6,278 bases of DNA, from positions 1 through 6,278 of the forward strand of contig PWEU01000226.1 in the NCBI GenBank assembly GCA_003554005.1, read 5' to 3'. Each line of letters begins with the position of its first letter. The first letter of the stretch is position 1. Below, in pieces: positions 4,682 to 6,278 of this stretch. A program made the position numbers and the translations under genes. The notes under the pieces were generated by a model. The model was not told where the DNA came from and ran no database searches. It saw only the letters and a program-made list of their open reading frames with translations. Origin of the DNA: Nitriliruptoraceae bacterium. GTDB lineage: Bacteria; Actinomycetota; Nitriliruptoria; Nitriliruptorales; Nitriliruptoraceae.

Positions 4682-5737
4682 CTAGCCACGCGCGCCAACC
4701 CTACCCGAGGCATCCGCGGGCCGGCCCGTAGACCGCGCCCGGGGATGGGCAGCGGTGTGGATCTCCCGGAGCTGTCCGCGTGACAGGTGGGTGTAGCGCT
4801 GGGTCGTGGCCAGCGAGGCGTGCCCCAGCAGCTCCTGGACCTGCCGCAGGTCCGCCCCCCGCTCGAGCAGGTGCGTGGCGACGCTGTGGCGGAGCGTGTG
4901 CGGGGTGACGTGACCGAGCCCGGCACGGCGAGCCGCGCGGGCCACGACCTCCCGAGCCGCGCGCACACCGAGCGCCGCCCCGCGGGCCGTCACGAACACG
5001 ACGTCGGGGACGGCGAGGTGGCTCGTGGCACCCGATCCGGACCCGCTCTCCGCCAGCAGCTGCGGCCGGCCGACGGCGAGGTAGCGCCGCAGGGCGTTCA
5101 CGGCCTCGTCACCGATCGGGACGATGCGCTGCTTGCCGCCCTTGCCCTCGAGCCGGACCAGCTGCTGGGCGAGGTCCGCGGCGTCCATGGCCAGGGGGCA
5201 CACCTCGCCGATGCGCGCGCCCGAGGCGTAGAGCAGCTCGAGCAGCGCCCGATCCCGCAGCTCGATGGGCTCGGTCCCGTCCGCTGCCTCGAGCAGGGAC
5301 GTGATCTGGTCCACCCGGAGCACGCGGGGCAGGTGCCGGCCCTGCTTCGGCGTGGCGAGCCCTGCCGCGGCATCGACCGAGGTCACCGCGCGTCGTGCCA
5401 GGAGAGCGAACCAGGTCCGCAACGTGGAGGTCCGTCGGGCCGCGGTGCTGCGGGCGTAGCCATCGGCGTGCAGGTGCGCGAGGTAGCGGCGCAGGACCAG
5501 CGCGTCGACCTGGGACGGGCGGTCGATCCCCCACGCGCTGCAGGTGCGGGCCACATCCTCGGCATCCCGGCGGTACGCGGCGACCGTGTTGTCGCGCCGG
5601 CCCAGCTCACCGGACACGTGGTCGACCAGGAGCGCCACGGCCTCCTGCCACGCCGGCGTCAACGCCGCGGCCTGCTCGTCGACGAGCTCGGCGAACATCG
5701 CGGCGTCGGTGGTCGGCACATCCGGCACAGAGGGCAT
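4682..5737 (-). CDS. xerC: Tyrosine recombinase of the XerC/XerD type
   Basis: Xer recombinases resolve chromosome dimers at dif during division. The 351-residue protein has an N-terminal SAM-like core-binding domain (about 30-115, with DNTVAAYRRDAEDVA) and a C-terminal catalytic domain (about 135-330). The full catalytic set is visible: R175 (GARIGE), K199 (EGKGGKQRIVPIG), H280 and R283 (HTLRHSVATHLL), H306 (LLGHASLATT) and nucleophile Y315 (RYTHL). The Arg-Lys, Arg-His and His-Tyr spacings (24, 23, 9) equal those I recall for E. coli XerD. The Lys-to-HxxR distance is 9 residues longer because of a Gly/Ser stretch at 231-239. An N-terminal extension of about 25 residues precedes the usual domain start. 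No ribosome binding site precedes the ATG, and Met14 is an alternative start. It lies between dprA and the sigma factor gene, a chromosomal context typical of housekeeping XerC, so a phage or integron integrase is unlikely. Confidence 0.93.
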   Translation of the reverse strand: MPSVPDVPTTDAAMFAELVDEQAAALTPAWQEAVALLVDHVSGELGRRDNTVAAYRRDAEDVARTCSAWGIDRPSQVDALVLRRYLAHLHADGYARSTAARRTSTLRTWFALLARRAVTSVDAAAGLATPKQGRHLPRVLRVDQITSLLEAADGTEPIELRDRALLELLYASGARIGEVCPLAMDAADLAQQLVRLEGKGGKQRIVPIGDEAVNALRRYLAVGRPQLLAESGSGSGATSHLAVPDVVFVTARGAALGVRAAREVVARAARRAGLGHVTPHTLRHSVATHLLERGADLRQVQELLGHASLATTQRYTHLSRGQLREIHTAAHPRARSTGRPADASGRVGARG

Positions 5738-5746
5738 CTGGTGGTG

Positions 5747-5775
5747 AGCCTGAGCGCTGGTGTGGCGGAAGTCAA
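5747..5775 (-). promoter_or_regulatory. Candidate promoter giving a leaderless recombinase transcript
   Basis: On the minus strand TTGACT (5770-5775) and CAGGCT (5747-5752) are separated by 17 bases. The -35 is a 5/6 match to TTGACA; the -10 is weak. The last -10 base is nine bases from the ATG, so a start site 5-8 bases downstream leaves a leader of about 1-5 bases. This agrees with the lack of a Shine-Dalgarno site. Leaderless transcripts are common in actinobacteria. The site lies in the 48-bp gap after dprA and partly reaches back toward its stop. Confidence 0.45.
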
Positions 5776-5785
5776 ACGATGTCCA

Positions 5786-6278
5786 TCACTTCCCGTCTGC
5801 TTCCGGGGCACGTCGCAGCACGAACCCGTCAGCTCGTTCCCCCACCTCGCCGGCGATCTGCGCCCGGGTCATGGCGGCCAGCACCGTGCCGGCGGGCAAC
5901 CCGCTCCGGTGGATCACCGCGTCGCCCGGCACCGCGCGAGGCCACGCCGCCGCCAGTTCCCGGTGGACCTCGCCCGGTAGCACCGTCACCGCACGAGGGG
6001 TCCGGGCCGGGGCCTGGGGCAGGGTCGCGGCGGCCGCCACCCGGTCAGATGCCAGGGCAGCCAGCAGGTCGGCCGGGTCCGTGCAGGCCCCCACCCCCTC
6101 GGCGAGCAGGCGGTTGGGCGCCGCCGAGCCGGGGACGCGGATGTCACCTGGCACCGCCAGGACCGGGCGGCCTCGCTCGGCGGCGGCACCGGCGGTGAGC
6201 AGGGCACCGGAGCGCGGGCCTCCCTCGACGACGACCACGAGGTCGGCCAGGCCCGCCACGATCCGGTTCCGGGCCCGC
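5786..6278 (-). CDS. dprA: DNA-processing protein DprA, C-terminal half (5' end outside window)
   Basis: DprA binds incoming single-stranded DNA and loads RecA during natural transformation; it is also kept in many bacteria not known to be competent. The 163 visible residues begin within the Rossmann-like domain: RARNRIVAGLADLVVVVEGG, then PRSGALLTAGAAAERGR, VLAVPGDI and APNRLLAEGV, which are the classical DprA/Smf signatures (ARNRIIAGL, RSGALITA, VPGDI, NRLI.EGA). A linker rich in Ala/Pro/Thr leads to a winged-helix-like C-terminal domain (GDAVIHRSGLPAGTVLAAM, then GFVLRR near the end). The frame is open through the window edge, so the first in-frame GTG at 6259 is not the start. The recombinase gene follows 48 bp downstream on the same strand. 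The identification is strong; the activity in this organism is unknown. Confidence 0.95.
   Translation of the reverse strand, partial: RARNRIVAGLADLVVVVEGGPRSGALLTAGAAAERGRPVLAVPGDIRVPGSAAPNRLLAEGVGACTDPADLLAALASDRVAAAATLPQAPARTPRAVTVLPGEVHRELAAAWPRAVPGDAVIHRSGLPAGTVLAAMTRAQIAGEVGERADGFVLRRAPEADGK

Noticed and set aside
4621..4968. N-terminal extension of the sigma factor up to the first open codon
   Set aside because: It overlaps the recombinase gene, its Arg/Ser/Pro-rich translation has no sigma factor similarity, and the GTG at 4620 has a ribosome binding site and gives the normal family length.
4682..5737. Tyrosine recombinase as an integrase marking a prophage or genomic island
   Set aside because: It lies between dprA and a WhiG-type sigma factor in a housekeeping neighbourhood, matches Xer motif spacing, and no attachment site, tRNA or phage gene is nearby.
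4787..5980. Long plus-strand open frame (397 codons) opposite the recombinase and the end of dprA
   Set aside because: It is antisense to two genes with clear family motifs, spans their intergenic gap, and has an Arg/Gly/Ala/His-rich translation with no recognisable domain. Long antisense frames are expected at this GC content.

Overview
The window is very GC-rich and every gene I can support lies on the minus strand. The order in the direction of transcription (right to left) is dprA (5' end missing), a XerC/XerD-type tyrosine recombinase, a WhiG/FliA-type sigma factor, a membrane-anchored protein joining an M23-like domain to an alpha/beta-hydrolase, rpsB (ribosomal protein S2) and tsf (EF-Ts, 3' end missing). 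From memory, dprA, xerC, whiG, an M23-like gene and rpsB-tsf cluster in this way in Actinomycetota such as Streptomyces and Mycobacterium. Together with the base composition and GTG starts, this points to a high-GC actinobacterium. The EF-Ts looks like the short type, which may fit a deep branch of the phylum, but I cannot place the organism further.

Right part (3841-6278): the C-terminal half of DprA (DNA processing, RecA loading) ends 48 bp before a 351-residue tyrosine recombinase with a complete catalytic set. The recombinase has no visible ribosome binding site, but a promoter-like element sits so close to its ATG that the transcript could be leaderless. The sigma factor follows after 61 bp and starts at a GTG behind a GAGGGG site.

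Middle part (1544-3840): a 172-bp gap with two perfect hairpins and a TAGGAT -10-like box leads into a 599-residue protein. It has a membrane anchor, an M23 fold that keeps its zinc ligands but lacks both catalytic histidines, and a lipase-like domain with a full Ser-Asp-His triad. A 325-bp gene-free stretch follows, which is the rpsB leader and holds three hairpins.

Left part (1-1543): rpsB encodes S2 with a long acidic, then Pro/Ala-rich tail built on a 21-bp tandem repeat. A perfect 10-bp-stem hairpin separates rpsB from tsf. The two genes have almost identical translation initiation regions (AGGAGGAACCC, one base, GTGGC), which suggests matched translation.

The region is mostly conserved core genome. 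I see no mobile element, CRISPR array, tRNA or obvious new defence system. The least ordinary items are the degenerate M23-hydrolase fusion, the S2 tail and the RNA structures around rpsB-tsf.
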